This document shows, piece after piece, positions 35,631 to 44,135 of a stretch of DNA of 64,000 bases (within the stretch, counting starts at the first letter, position 1; each line of letters begins with the position of its first letter). Both the position numbers and the translations under genes were made by a program. This DNA comes from a virus. The stretch is from positions 62,001 through 126,000 of the IMG/VR virus record IMGVR_UViG_3300024518_005299; one strand, written 5' to 3'. The notes below the pieces were generated by a model that saw nothing but the letters and a program-made list of their open reading frames with translations, was not told the origin of the DNA and did not search any database.

Positions 35631-36121
35631 TGGGTAAGTTGATTGATCTAATAAATAATAAATTTGATCGACTTCTTGTTGTATGTAGGGCGTCTAATAA
35701 TAAACATAAACAAGTTATGTGGGGCTGCCAATGTGATTGTGGTAATACCTTATTGGTTTCTTCATGCAACTTGCGCTCTCAACACACTCGCTCTTGTGGA
35801 TGTTTAGCTAGTGAAACAACATCTGAGCGATCATCAACACATGGGTGTTCGCGGGTTGGGAAAATGACCAAAGAATACAAGACATGGCGTAAGATGAAAG
35901 AAAGGTGTGGTAATGAAAATCATATGAATTATCATTATTACGGTGGTCGTGGTATTCAAGTTTGTGATAGGTGGAAAGCATCATTTGAGAATTTTCTAAC
36001 AGACATGGGGGAGGCGCCGACCTCTCAACATTCGATCGATCGTATTAATAATCACGGTCATTATGAACCATCTAATTGTCGATGGGCTACAGCAAAAGAG
36101 CAGGCTAATAATAGAGGTTAA
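35627..36121 (+). CDS. HNH-type homing endonuclease, copy 3
   Basis: About 164 aa, shorter than its paralogues because it lacks the C-terminal helix-turn-helix. Zinc-binding CQCDCGN...SCGCL, YKTWRKMKERCGNENHMNYHYYGGRGI, and core QHSIDRINNHGHY...NCRWATAKEQANN. The start is one of two adjacent ATGs (35627 or 35630) overlapping the upstream stop. It separates the GDP-sugar reductase from the GDP-mannose dehydratase gene. Confidence 0.84.
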   Translation: MMGKLIDLINNKFDRLLVVCRASNNKHKQVMWGCQCDCGNTLLVSSCNLRSQHTRSCGCLASETTSERSSTHGCSRVGKMTKEYKTWRKMKERCGNENHMNYHYYGGRGIQVCDRWKASFENFLTDMGEAPTSQHSIDRINNHGHYEPSNCRWATAKEQANNRG

Positions 36122-36124
36122 GCA

Positions 36125-37192
36125 ATGAAACAGATCACAGCAATCATTACCGGAATTTTCGGCCAAGATGGATTCTACCTAGCCAAATTACTATTAGAAA
36201 AGGGTTATAAAGTAATTGGCATTCAGCGTCGTACAAGTTCATCAACCGGTTGGCGTCTGACGGATATTCCTAATTATGAGGAAAAGTGCGCAAAAGGTCA
36301 ATTAATCGTTGAACCAGGTGATATCACTGACCTCTCTTCTATCGCGCGTATTGTGGCAGCTTATAAGCCTGCTGAATTTTATAACCTAGCTGCCCAGTCT
36401 CACGTATGGCACTCATTCAAAAGCCCACTATCAACATTGGAGATTACTGGTAATGGTGCTGCTATTTGTTTAGAGGCGGTTCGACAATTTGCTCCTGATT
36501 GTAGGTTTTATCAAGCTGGGAGTTCAGAGCAATTTGGCAATAGCGCAATATTTGGTAAAGATAAGCCAGAAGAGGGCGTGGTATTCGAACGTGTTTTAAA
36601 TGAAGACTCACCTATGTTACCCCGCTCACCCTATGGCTGTGCGAAGCTAACCGCTTATACCATGACGAGAAACTACCGAGAGGCATATGGTATGTTCGCG
36701 GTAGCTGGTATACTTTTTAATCATGAGAGTCCTTATCGTGGGATTGAGTTCGTTACTCGTAAAATTACTGATGGCATAGCATCTATTATGGCTGGTGAGC
36801 GAGAGTTTATTGAACTTGGCAATCTAGATGCCTATCGTGACTGGGGAGAGGCTTCAGATTATATGCGAGCTGCATGGATGATGCTTCAACAGGATGAGCC
36901 AAAGGACTACGTTATATCTATGGGGAAGACACATAGCATTCGTGACTTTTTAGATCTCGCATTTAGCTATCTCCATATTGATGATTGGAGTGAGTATGTT
37001 AGGATTAATCCAGAGTTTGTACGCCCATCTGAGATTGATGTATTGATCGGTGATTCAACTAGAGCACGTCAAGAATTAGGTTGGAAACCCAACTATTCTT
37101 TCCAGTATTTAGTTTATAGTATGATCTATAGAGACTGTTTGAGGAAGGGTGTAGTAGATAAAATTAAAAAGCATGTTTTTATCGACAGCTAA
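36125..37192 (+). CDS. gmd: GDP-mannose 4,6-dehydratase
   Basis: SDR enzyme that makes GDP-4-keto-6-deoxymannose, the branch point for fucose, colitose and perosamine. ITGIFGQDGFYLAKLL is the NADP-binding motif, and NLAAQSHV follows. The catalytic SSEQFG and the SPYGCAKL YxxxK pair are intact; LFNHESPYRGIEFVTRKIT and GNLDAYRDWGEASDYMRA are diagnostic of Gmd. At 355 aa it is full length. GDP-mannose itself must come from the host, since no guanylyltransferase is seen in this window. Confidence 0.94.
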   Translation: MKQITAIITGIFGQDGFYLAKLLLEKGYKVIGIQRRTSSSTGWRLTDIPNYEEKCAKGQLIVEPGDITDLSSIARIVAAYKPAEFYNLAAQSHVWHSFKSPLSTLEITGNGAAICLEAVRQFAPDCRFYQAGSSEQFGNSAIFGKDKPEEGVVFERVLNEDSPMLPRSPYGCAKLTAYTMTRNYREAYGMFAVAGILFNHESPYRGIEFVTRKITDGIASIMAGEREFIELGNLDAYRDWGEASDYMRAAWMMLQQDEPKDYVISMGKTHSIRDFLDLAFSYLHIDDWSEYVRINPEFVRPSEIDVLIGDSTRARQELGWKPNYSFQYLVYSMIYRDCLRKGVVDKIKKHVFIDS

Positions 37193-37204
37193 TAGGAGAA
37201 TATT

Positions 37205-37900
37205 ATGGATAATAAAAAACGACTAATTGGTGAAGAAGTTCCGCAGATTACTAAGGGCGATATCGACGTTTGGAATCGAGGAAAGGATGACGCGGTCAGG
37301 AATAAGCTACTTCGAGCTACTCAAAAACTATCACCCAAAAAGGCGATGGAATTGATTAAGATGTATGCTGCGGTAGGTGAAGTTCATTATCTTTCCACAC
37401 GCTTTGATATTGATACTGATGAAGTGCGCAGGGTTTTAAGTGTCTTTGGCGTCAATTCAATTGAAGATGCCAAGGCTGCAGTAAGCGATGGTATCATCGC
37501 CGAATATGATGAGGCTGTTACGCAAAATCGTGAAGAGCAGACTATAGAAAGAGCCGTCGAGCATACCGCTGCAACAAAACGGCTCGATCAATACGAACAG
37601 GATCAAGAGACTACTGAGAAAACGATAGAGGAGCAGGATATTGACCTAGCTCAGCGTCGTGATACGGCTCAGCGACTCAACAAAGAAGATCAACTGCGAC
37701 AATTAATAGCCGAAGGGATCGACCCTAAAACTAATATGTCAACATTTCGCATTCCATTCAATCAGGTTTCTCAATTTAAAAAGATGATCCCTTATGGAGT
37801 AAGTCAACTACAGCGCCGATTCGGTGGTTCAGGAAAGGATATTGTCGATGAGATACAACGACTAGCGCCCGACTTTAACACTGATATGCTGCGCCCCTAA
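37205..37900 (+). CDS. Hypothetical helical protein, 231 aa
   Basis: Charged, mostly helical. About residues 45-85 could form a helix-turn-helix (SPKKAMELIKMYAAVGEVHYLSTRFDIDTDEVRRVL). The middle is Glu/Gln-rich and probably coiled coil (residues ~100-165). No family is recognised; a DNA-binding role is possible. AGGAG lies upstream of the ATG. Confidence 0.75.
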   Translation: MDNKKRLIGEEVPQITKGDIDVWNRGKDDAVRNKLLRATQKLSPKKAMELIKMYAAVGEVHYLSTRFDIDTDEVRRVLSVFGVNSIEDAKAAVSDGIIAEYDEAVTQNREEQTIERAVEHTAATKRLDQYEQDQETTEKTIEEQDIDLAQRRDTAQRLNKEDQLRQLIAEGIDPKTNMSTFRIPFNQVSQFKKMIPYGVSQLQRRFGGSGKDIVDEIQRLAPDFNTDMLRP

Positions 37901-37903
37901 GTC

Positions 37904-38668
37904 ATGGTAGATATAAATGAACAGGATGTTCGGCGTCTTTATATAGATGAAGGTTTAAGTATGCGCGGGGTAGCTCAAAATATTCGAGTGTCCCTCGCTA
38001 CGCTTTCTCGTTTTATGAAAAGACATGGTATAATAACTCGTGATAAGGCACAGGCTCAAAAGAACTATTTAAAAGAGCATGACCATCAAATGAGTGGGCA
38101 TAAACATTCAGAAGAGACTAAGCAAAGTATTTCTTTAGGCTTAGGTAGATTTTGGGATGGCCTTACTGATGAAGCTAGAGGGGAATATAAGCGTAGGATG
38201 GGTTCAGGCTGGAAGCGTAAGTGGGAAGCTATGTCAGAACAAGAGCGCGAGGCTTTGATGAGGGATCTTTCCACTAAGGCGAAGGCGGTGCAGGGTCAAG
38301 GATCCCGATTAGAACGCTTTATCGCTGAAGAACTAAGGCAACGTGGGTATCTAGTAGTAGAACGCTCGACCAACCATACTGCTGGTAAAGATTTCGAGGT
38401 AGACCTAGCCCTACCGAAGGAAATGATAGCTATCGAAGTTGATGGACCTACTCATTTTCTTTCTATATTTGGAGAAAAACATCTAGAGAAGCAGCAAGAG
38501 CGCGATGCTCGCAAAGATGATATGATCAACGCTATAGGCTATAACGTATTAAGGGTGCGTGATAATAACGGAGCCCTCAGCCAACTAAGAATTACGAAAA
38601 TAGAACAGGCAATTAAGGAGATACAAGCAGATGGTGAACTATCAACTTGGTATATTGAACAAGATTAA
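37904..38668 (+). CDS. Vsr/EDxHD-like homing endonuclease with helix-turn-helix and NUMOD3-like motif
   Basis: 254 aa. An N-terminal helix-turn-helix (LSMRGVAQNIRVSLATLSRFMKRHGI) is followed by a NUMOD3-like motif (GHKHSEETKQSISLGL). The nuclease-like C-terminal half, from about residue 130, has EVDLALPKEMIAIEVDGPTHF and NAIGYNVLRVRDN, the core strands of Vsr/DUF559-type restriction-fold nucleases. Free-standing phage homing endonucleases of the I-Bth0305I type have this fold. The 3' end overlaps the next gene by 38 nt. Confidence 0.72.
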   Translation: MVDINEQDVRRLYIDEGLSMRGVAQNIRVSLATLSRFMKRHGIITRDKAQAQKNYLKEHDHQMSGHKHSEETKQSISLGLGRFWDGLTDEARGEYKRRMGSGWKRKWEAMSEQEREALMRDLSTKAKAVQGQGSRLERFIAEELRQRGYLVVERSTNHTAGKDFEVDLALPKEMIAIEVDGPTHFLSIFGEKHLEKQQERDARKDDMINAIGYNVLRVRDNNGALSQLRITKIEQAIKEIQADGELSTWYIEQD

Positions 38669-39596
38669 TAAAAAAGAAGTCGGCGAGGTAGTAGAGGATG
38701 TGTGTAATACGTCTCTAGATGTTCCGCCTCTTATTGATGAGGAAAATAAGAAGCCAACCATTATTACTGATATTGCCATACCAATGCCTACGCCTTCGTC
38801 ATCTAACATTGTCACTATACAGGAAATGGAAATGTCGACATCACCTAATAGTCATTTGGGAGATCCCAATATGGTCGAATATGAAGAATTGGATCCTGAG
38901 GTCGTCGTGCCTGATTTAGATACAGAAAATTGGATGTCTAAACTGCGGGAAGATGAAATTTTTAATACAGATAAGGGACCGGCACCTAGACTACATGGGT
39001 TGAGGCGTTTAGCCAAACCTTACGTGCAAGAAGAGGAAAGTAAGGTCAATTCTGTTGTTGTTGTGCCGCGTGAACACGTACACATGCTCACTACGTCTAA
39101 TGGTGAGGGTGACGTTATGTCTCAAAGTGAGGTAGTCGGCGTGCATCACTTTCCTATGGTGTCTGTCACTTTTACTGTCAAACTAGTTGATAGTAGGGTG
39201 TTTTCTGATTCAGCAGACGCATACTTCCCCAGTATTGGTGGTGATAAAGCAGTCTCTATTGGCTTATTCCCTACAGCAGTAGCATCAGCACGAGCTGAGG
39301 CAAGATGTCTACGTAAAGTTTTAGGTATCCGCGAACATGCTGCTGAAGAGCTAGTAGATAAAGATGCTAGTGAAGAGCTAGCGCCAAATGATGACAGCCC
39401 CATTAATAAAGTTCAGGTGAAACTTATTGAAAAGATCCTCCAGTCAATTGATATTAGTTTAGGTGAACTACTAGAAGACATTACTACTAGAGAAATATTC
39501 TCAATAGAAGAATTAACTACAAGCGAGGCGAAAAAAGCCTTGCGCTTACTCAACGATCGTAAAAAGAAAAATAAAAAGAAAGGTAACAAGAAATGA
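38631..39596 (+). CDS. Putative single-strand annealing / recombination protein
   Basis: 321 aa. The core (about residues 165-245) reads VSVTFTVKLVDSRVFSDSADAYFPSIGG...FPTAVASARAEARCLRKVLGI. This resembles the pattern in phage Rad52/ERF-type annealing proteins. The C-terminal INKVQVKLIEKILQSIDISLGELL looks like the small helical tail common in them, and a poly-Lys end follows. The first ~150 residues are low-complexity and acidic. The start is uncertain because it overlaps the nuclease gene; a later start is possible. Function is inferred from pattern only. Confidence 0.5.
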   Translation: MVNYQLGILNKINKKEVGEVVEDVCNTSLDVPPLIDEENKKPTIITDIAIPMPTPSSSNIVTIQEMEMSTSPNSHLGDPNMVEYEELDPEVVVPDLDTENWMSKLREDEIFNTDKGPAPRLHGLRRLAKPYVQEEESKVNSVVVVPREHVHMLTTSNGEGDVMSQSEVVGVHHFPMVSVTFTVKLVDSRVFSDSADAYFPSIGGDKAVSIGLFPTAVASARAEARCLRKVLGIREHAAEELVDKDASEELAPNDDSPINKVQVKLIEKILQSIDISLGELLEDITTREIFSIEELTTSEAKKALRLLNDRKKKNKKKGNKK

Positions 39597-40129
39597 ACGA
39601 CTCAACAAGCACACCTAAAAAAGAATACACTGCACGCAAGCCTGGTTATAACGTATACAAGCCATCAGCCAAGAGTGACGGGGGGTCTGCCCTTCAGTTT
39701 TCTTACGACTCCTTTAATCGCGCTGTCTTTTTACAGGCTGCGCGGCAAAAGGGCGCAAAACTACCACAAGGCGCTAAGGACCAATATGACTGGAAGGGCA
39801 AGAGTCACATTATCTTTAAGATTGGCGTGACGGACATCAGTCAGCTACTACTGTTCTTTTCAGGGCGAACAAAGACGGTAAAATGCTTTCATCGTCAACC
39901 AGGCAAGGATAGCACTAGCGTTCTAGAGCTGGGGCAGGGCGAGGTGTATAATGGGAAGCCTAGCTTTTCATTCCAACTGAATCGTACGGCAGACGGCAGC
40001 ACGCAGCGTGTTAATATGTTCCTTTCGGAAGAAGAAATCACTATTCTGGCCCACTTTATGCGCGAGTCGCTTACGCGCATGCTTGGTTTTTCTTTTGACG
40101 ACAACCCCAAGGTTAAAAAAGACCAATAA
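39593..40129 (+). CDS. Hypothetical protein, possible ssDNA-binding fold
   Basis: 178 aa. Alternating strands IIFKIGVTDISQLLLFFSGRTKTVKCFHR and FSFQLNR...RVNMFLSEEEITILAHFMRESLTRMLGF suggest a compact beta sheet with a final helix, reminiscent of PC4/Whirly-type ssDNA-binding proteins. No diagnostic motif. It overlaps the annealing-protein candidate by 4 nt and precedes dUTPase, so a DNA-metabolism role is reasonable. Confidence 0.65.
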   Translation: MNDSTSTPKKEYTARKPGYNVYKPSAKSDGGSALQFSYDSFNRAVFLQAARQKGAKLPQGAKDQYDWKGKSHIIFKIGVTDISQLLLFFSGRTKTVKCFHRQPGKDSTSVLELGQGEVYNGKPSFSFQLNRTADGSTQRVNMFLSEEEITILAHFMRESLTRMLGFSFDDNPKVKKDQ

Positions 40130-40131
40130 TC

Positions 40132-40614
40132 ATGGGATGGTGGAAGTCTAAGAAACAACAGCCTGAGATTATCTGGCATGTTCCTGAGGGGCGGGATGAT
40201 CTCGTGCCCCAGCGCGCAACTAAGGGGTCGATGGCCTATGATTTTGTCTCTCCAGAGACGATCACCGTACCTAAATATGATCCTAAGCTGGGAGTGGGCA
40301 GCGCGTTAATCAATCTAATGCTAGTTGCCACTCTCCCCCTAGGATATGGATTAGTTTTAAGATCGAGATCTGGCTTAGCCAACAAAGAAGGATTGACGGT
40401 AGAAGCTGGTGAGATAGACCAAGATTATCTCGGGTTGCTAAGAGTATTGTTGTTTAATCATAGCGGTGTTGACTACACTGTCAACGCTGGGGATCGTATT
40501 GCACAAGCAAGGGTCGTAAAAATTCATAAACTTAAAGAGAGTGTTTCGTACACGTATCCAGACCCCGATAAAACCCTCAGGGGTTCCAGAGGATTTGGGT
40601 CTACTGGGAAGTAA
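40132..40614 (+). CDS. dut: dUTPase
   Basis: Trimeric-type dUTP pyrophosphatase, 160 aa. All five motifs are visible: GSMAYDF (I), RSGLA (II), AGEIDQDYLGLLRVLLFN (III, with the catalytic Asp in EIDQDY), GDRIAQARV (IV) and RGSRGFGSTG (V). It hydrolyses dUTP to dUMP, which the window's ThyX can methylate, and keeps uracil out of phage DNA. An 18-residue N-terminal extension precedes the core. Confidence 0.95.
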   Translation: MGWWKSKKQQPEIIWHVPEGRDDLVPQRATKGSMAYDFVSPETITVPKYDPKLGVGSALINLMLVATLPLGYGLVLRSRSGLANKEGLTVEAGEIDQDYLGLLRVLLFNHSGVDYTVNAGDRIAQARVVKIHKLKESVSYTYPDPDKTLRGSRGFGSTGK

Positions 40615-40626
40615 TTAGTGTATTAT
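40615..40626 (+). promoter_or_regulatory. Conserved 12-mer TTAGTGTATTAT, copy 1
   Basis: Exact 12-mer shared with minus-strand copies near 54.46 and 57.10 kb, and with two mismatches near 61.10 kb. Here it lies just after the dUTPase stop and 14 nt before the next ATG, with AAGGA between. A promoter core or an RNA processing signal is possible; the sequence alone does not decide. Confidence 0.45.
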
Positions 40627-40640
40627 CATAAAGGATAAAA

Positions 40641-40952
40641 ATGATCGGCGCATCACAACATAAGAAAAATAAATCTATTCCAACTATTCGTATTATCTCT
40701 TGTCCTAATTGTGAGAAGAAAAGACTTAAAAAGTATGAGAATGAGGATGGTAGCGTGACCCCCGCAAGCGAAGAGACCGTTAAGGTGCGTGATGAAGATC
40801 GCTACCTTGAGGTGTGTACTTTTTGCGTGGCAAAATATCGTAAAGAAGATGAACAGTTTGTAAGAGAGAATATGCGCAAACTAGCCAAGTCGTTTAAAAA
40901 TGACGGTTCTGACGATAAGGAGTCTGACCATAAGGACTTCTCTCTTAACTAA
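40641..40952 (+). CDS. Zinc-ribbon-like protein, 103 aa
   Basis: Contains two CxxC pairs, SCPNCEKKR and VCTFCVAKY, spaced like a treble-clef zinc ribbon, then a charged tail. A nucleic-acid-binding role is plausible. The gene has its own AAGGA ribosome site downstream of the conserved 12-mer. Confidence 0.72.
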   Translation: MIGASQHKKNKSIPTIRIISCPNCEKKRLKKYENEDGSVTPASEETVKVRDEDRYLEVCTFCVAKYRKEDEQFVRENMRKLAKSFKNDGSDDKESDHKDFSLN

Positions 40953-40959
40953 CATAAGT

Positions 40960-42222
40960 ATGCTGACAAAAAAATATTCGTTCTGGTGGGAAAACTCCCC
41001 ACCAGATTTTTCATTCCAACCTCAGCTACCAAATTATGCCGATATAGTTATTGTAGGCGCCGGCTTTACGGGTGTCAGTACGGCTTTCTGGCTATTAAGT
41101 ATAGCTAAGAAGGCTCGAAAGAAGGGCTTAAGGGTCGTTATCTTAGACGAGGCTCCCTATGCTGGATTTAAATCTAGTGGGCGTATGAATGGTAGTATTT
41201 ACCTAGGTAGTAATCGTCCAGCCGAGCAGGTTGCGGGGATGGTAGGGCAAAAGGTAGCTGAAAAGCTTTATAACTATAGTTGTCGAAACAATATTCTGTT
41301 AGGTAAGATTATTGAGAGAGGCATAAGTTGTAGTTCAGAGTTTAATGGTGGCTTCCGTATGATTTCCACTGCTGCAGAAGCCGTAGAGGCAGACAATAGC
41401 GCAGAGCTTTTGCGAAGCTGGGGCTATTATCCTGCACGCTTTGATCATGAGCAATCACAACACGTGATGGTAGTGCCCTACACCAAAGGATCATTGTTTG
41501 TGCCTGGCGAGGGTATGTTTGATCCATTCGCTTTTACTAACAAGTTAGCACGTCGACTCCGTAGGGATAACTTATGGATTGTTTATGGAACTAGGGTATC
41601 ATATGCTGACACGTCATCAAGTATTGGACCACGACTACACCTAGACAATGGTCATATGCTCAGCGCTGGCAAGATTATCCACACCACTGCAAACACAGCG
41701 CCATGGGATCGCATTCAAGAGAATATGATCTGTCGTCGTGAGCAGGTCGTGCGCACCGAGCCATTAAACGCCGACCTTGATAACATGCCGCTACCGCTTA
41801 TGCCAGTAGAATTGAATGGTGGTGTCGACTCTATTAGGGTCCATGATCGAGCGATCATTATGACTGGGGGAAAATCAGGATTAAAGAATGATCCTGAGCT
41901 AGGTGTAATGAATGATACAGGGCATAACGAAAGAGTGTTAGGTAATCTAGACAAGACTATGATGCATCACTTTCCCATTACTAACCATATGGAGATTAGT
42001 CATACCTGGACTTATATTGAAAAAGAGATGCGGGATGGGCTGCCTTTAATGGGTGAGATTCCTGGCATGGAGGGGCATTATGTCAATATTGGTCATGGGC
42101 GTAATAAATTTGGTTTGGCTTTTGCGGGCGCTAGAAATATTGCAGAGAAGGTTCTGCGAGTAAAGATGAGCACCCCAGACTTTAAGATTTTTGATCCAAA
42201 GAGATTAACACGAGGGGAATAA
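40960..42222 (+). CDS. FAD-dependent oxidoreductase (DAO family)
   Basis: 420 aa flavoprotein. DIVIVGAGFTGVSTAFWLL is the FAD-binding GxGxxG motif, followed by VVILDEAPYAGFKSSGRMNGS as in glycine/sarcosine-oxidase-like proteins. TWTYIEKEMRDGLPLMGEIPG and YVNIGHGRNKFGLAFAGARNIAEKV are the C-terminal FAD contacts. The N-terminus KYSFWWENSPPDF resembles the conserved lead of cellular DAO proteins. The substrate is unknown. It is an uncommon phage gene; its stop overlaps the ribonucleotide reductase start (TAATG). Confidence 0.85.
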   Translation: MLTKKYSFWWENSPPDFSFQPQLPNYADIVIVGAGFTGVSTAFWLLSIAKKARKKGLRVVILDEAPYAGFKSSGRMNGSIYLGSNRPAEQVAGMVGQKVAEKLYNYSCRNNILLGKIIERGISCSSEFNGGFRMISTAAEAVEADNSAELLRSWGYYPARFDHEQSQHVMVVPYTKGSLFVPGEGMFDPFAFTNKLARRLRRDNLWIVYGTRVSYADTSSSIGPRLHLDNGHMLSAGKIIHTTANTAPWDRIQENMICRREQVVRTEPLNADLDNMPLPLMPVELNGGVDSIRVHDRAIIMTGGKSGLKNDPELGVMNDTGHNERVLGNLDKTMMHHFPITNHMEISHTWTYIEKEMRDGLPLMGEIPGMEGHYVNIGHGRNKFGLAFAGARNIAEKVLRVKMSTPDFKIFDPKRLTRGE

Positions 42223-44135
42223 TGGAATTAAAGGGACTTTCGCATGATCTTTTTATGGAACGATATGCCTATCCAGGTGATAAAGATTGGAATGACCGCG
42301 CTCATACGATTGCACACGTAGCCGCCTCTGCCGAACGAGATGATAAAAAAGAAGAATGGCGTCAGCAATTTTGGGATGCTTTAGAGCCTGGAGACTTCAT
42401 CCCAGGTGGCCGCATTATTTTCGGGGCTGGAAGACCTAAGTTTAATCTCTTGAATTGTTATGTGCTCTGGCCTGAAGATCATGTAGAGTCTATCGGTCAA
42501 GTCGTTAAAGACTCCTACTTGATTAGTTGTGGTGGCGGTGGTATTGGCTATGACTTCTCGCGCATTCGCCCACGTGGTGACGACATCCAGACTATTAAAA
42601 ATAGCGCGCCGGGCGCTGTTTCTAATATGAAAATGATTAATGAGATTGGAGAGCATGTACGTTCAGGGAAAAATCGCAGAACGGCATTGATGGGTATCTT
42701 GAGAGTAGACCATCCCGACCTCTTCGAGTTTCTAGTTGCTAAATTAGATAAAGAGTCTTTGAATAATTTCAATATCTCAGTCGGTATCACCGATGAATTT
42801 ATTGAGGCGGTACATAAAGATAAAGAATGGCACTTTACATTCAATGGTCGCCGTTATGATATGTATAAAGTGACAGGACGAGATACCCCTAATGGTGGTC
42901 CTGGAACACAAGTTTCTGTTCTAGTTGCAGCTCTTTCAGAAGAGGACGCTATGGGTCGTGCCAACGTTCAGTTAAAGCCCACCTATACTACGACATTTAA
43001 GAAGGCAACTAAAGTAAAAAACATGGCGCGCGGCATCTGGGATAGGCTATTCAAGTCTGCGGTGGAGTGTGGCGATCCAGGTATTTATAATGTCGATTTT
43101 GCTAACCGCTATACTAACGTTAGCTATTTTGAGTATCTGCCATCAACCAATCCTTGCGGTGAGATCCCCATCCCAGCCTATGGCAATTGTTGCTTAGGTC
43201 ATATTAATCTTAGTAATATGGTAGATTGGAATGGGCGGGTGCAGTGGAAAAAGATGGCTCGTACTATTCGCGCCGCGGTTCGTTTTTTAGATAATATCTT
43301 AACGATCAATCATTTTGCCGTGTCAGAATGCCGTGAGGTTGGTCATAATTCACGTAGGATTGGGATGGGCGTGACGGGCTTGCATTACTTTCTAATCAAG
43401 GCAGGTCATAATTATGGTGATGAAAGCTGTTGTGAGTTTGTGGAACGTTTATTCGCAACCATTAGGGACGAAGCATACAAAGCCTCTATTGAACTAGCTA
43501 AAGAGAAGGGCGCCTTTACTGCTTTTGACACCGATAAGTATCTTGAAGAAGAGTTCGCGAAGACTTTGCCCCCGCGTATCAGGCGTGAAATCAAGAAACA
43601 TGGTATACGCAATGCGGTTATGCTGACATGTGCACCATGTGGCACCAACTCTATGGTTCTAGGGGTGTCTACAGGAATTGAGTCTATCTTTTCCCCAGTA
43701 TATGAACGTTCGTATCGCGACAATAATGTGTGGAAGAAGCAACTAGTTGTTGATCCACTGTTTCGTCAGCTATATGAGAAGGGAGATTCTCGTGTAGAAC
43801 ATTGTCTAGGTGCGTTTGATATCACCCCTGAGGAACATATTCGCATTCAGGCTAGTATACAGAAATATGTAGACCAATCTTTATCTAAGACTTGCAATCT
43901 TCCCGAGAAGACTAAATACGAAGACGTGAAGGATATCATCTTAGATTATGCATCAGACGTTAAGGGGTTTACGATTTATAGATCTGGATCTCGTGGGCTT
44001 GAGCCACTTAAAGCCATCTCCATTAATAAAATGAAGAAGCCGGCATTAGAAAAATTGATGCAAGAAGCCGTTGGATATGGCACGGAAGAGTCCTCGCCGT
44101 CTATGTGCGATATTAATGGTAAAGGGTGTGAGTAG
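42222..44135 (+). CDS. nrdJ: Ribonucleotide reductase, probable class II (B12-dependent)
   Basis: Reduces ribonucleotides to deoxyribonucleotides for phage replication. C79 (NLLNC) and a Cys in GNCCLGHINL (~324-325) form the redox pair. STNPCGEIPIP gives the N310/C312/E314 radical site, and APCGTNSMVLGVSTGIESIFSP is the phosphate-binding loop typical of class II. The tail MCDINGKGCE carries the final thiols. At 637 aa it is short for the family. No small-subunit (NrdB) or activase gene is in the window, which supports class II, though one could lie outside. Confidence 0.9.
   Translation: MELKGLSHDLFMERYAYPGDKDWNDRAHTIAHVAASAERDDKKEEWRQQFWDALEPGDFIPGGRIIFGAGRPKFNLLNCYVLWPEDHVESIGQVVKDSYLISCGGGGIGYDFSRIRPRGDDIQTIKNSAPGAVSNMKMINEIGEHVRSGKNRRTALMGILRVDHPDLFEFLVAKLDKESLNNFNISVGITDEFIEAVHKDKEWHFTFNGRRYDMYKVTGRDTPNGGPGTQVSVLVAALSEEDAMGRANVQLKPTYTTTFKKATKVKNMARGIWDRLFKSAVECGDPGIYNVDFANRYTNVSYFEYLPSTNPCGEIPIPAYGNCCLGHINLSNMVDWNGRVQWKKMARTIRAAVRFLDNILTINHFAVSECREVGHNSRRIGMGVTGLHYFLIKAGHNYGDESCCEFVERLFATIRDEAYKASIELAKEKGAFTAFDTDKYLEEEFAKTLPPRIRREIKKHGIRNAVMLTCAPCGTNSMVLGVSTGIESIFSPVYERSYRDNNVWKKQLVVDPLFRQLYEKGDSRVEHCLGAFDITPEEHIRIQASIQKYVDQSLSKTCNLPEKTKYEDVKDIILDYASDVKGFTIYRSGSRGLEPLKAISINKMKKPALEKLMQEAVGYGTEESSPSMCDINGKGCE

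Noticed and set aside
42222-44135. Class I ribonucleotide reductase large subunit.
   Set aside because: There is no small-subunit gene nearby, and the phosphate-loop and C-terminal thiol patterns fit class II better.
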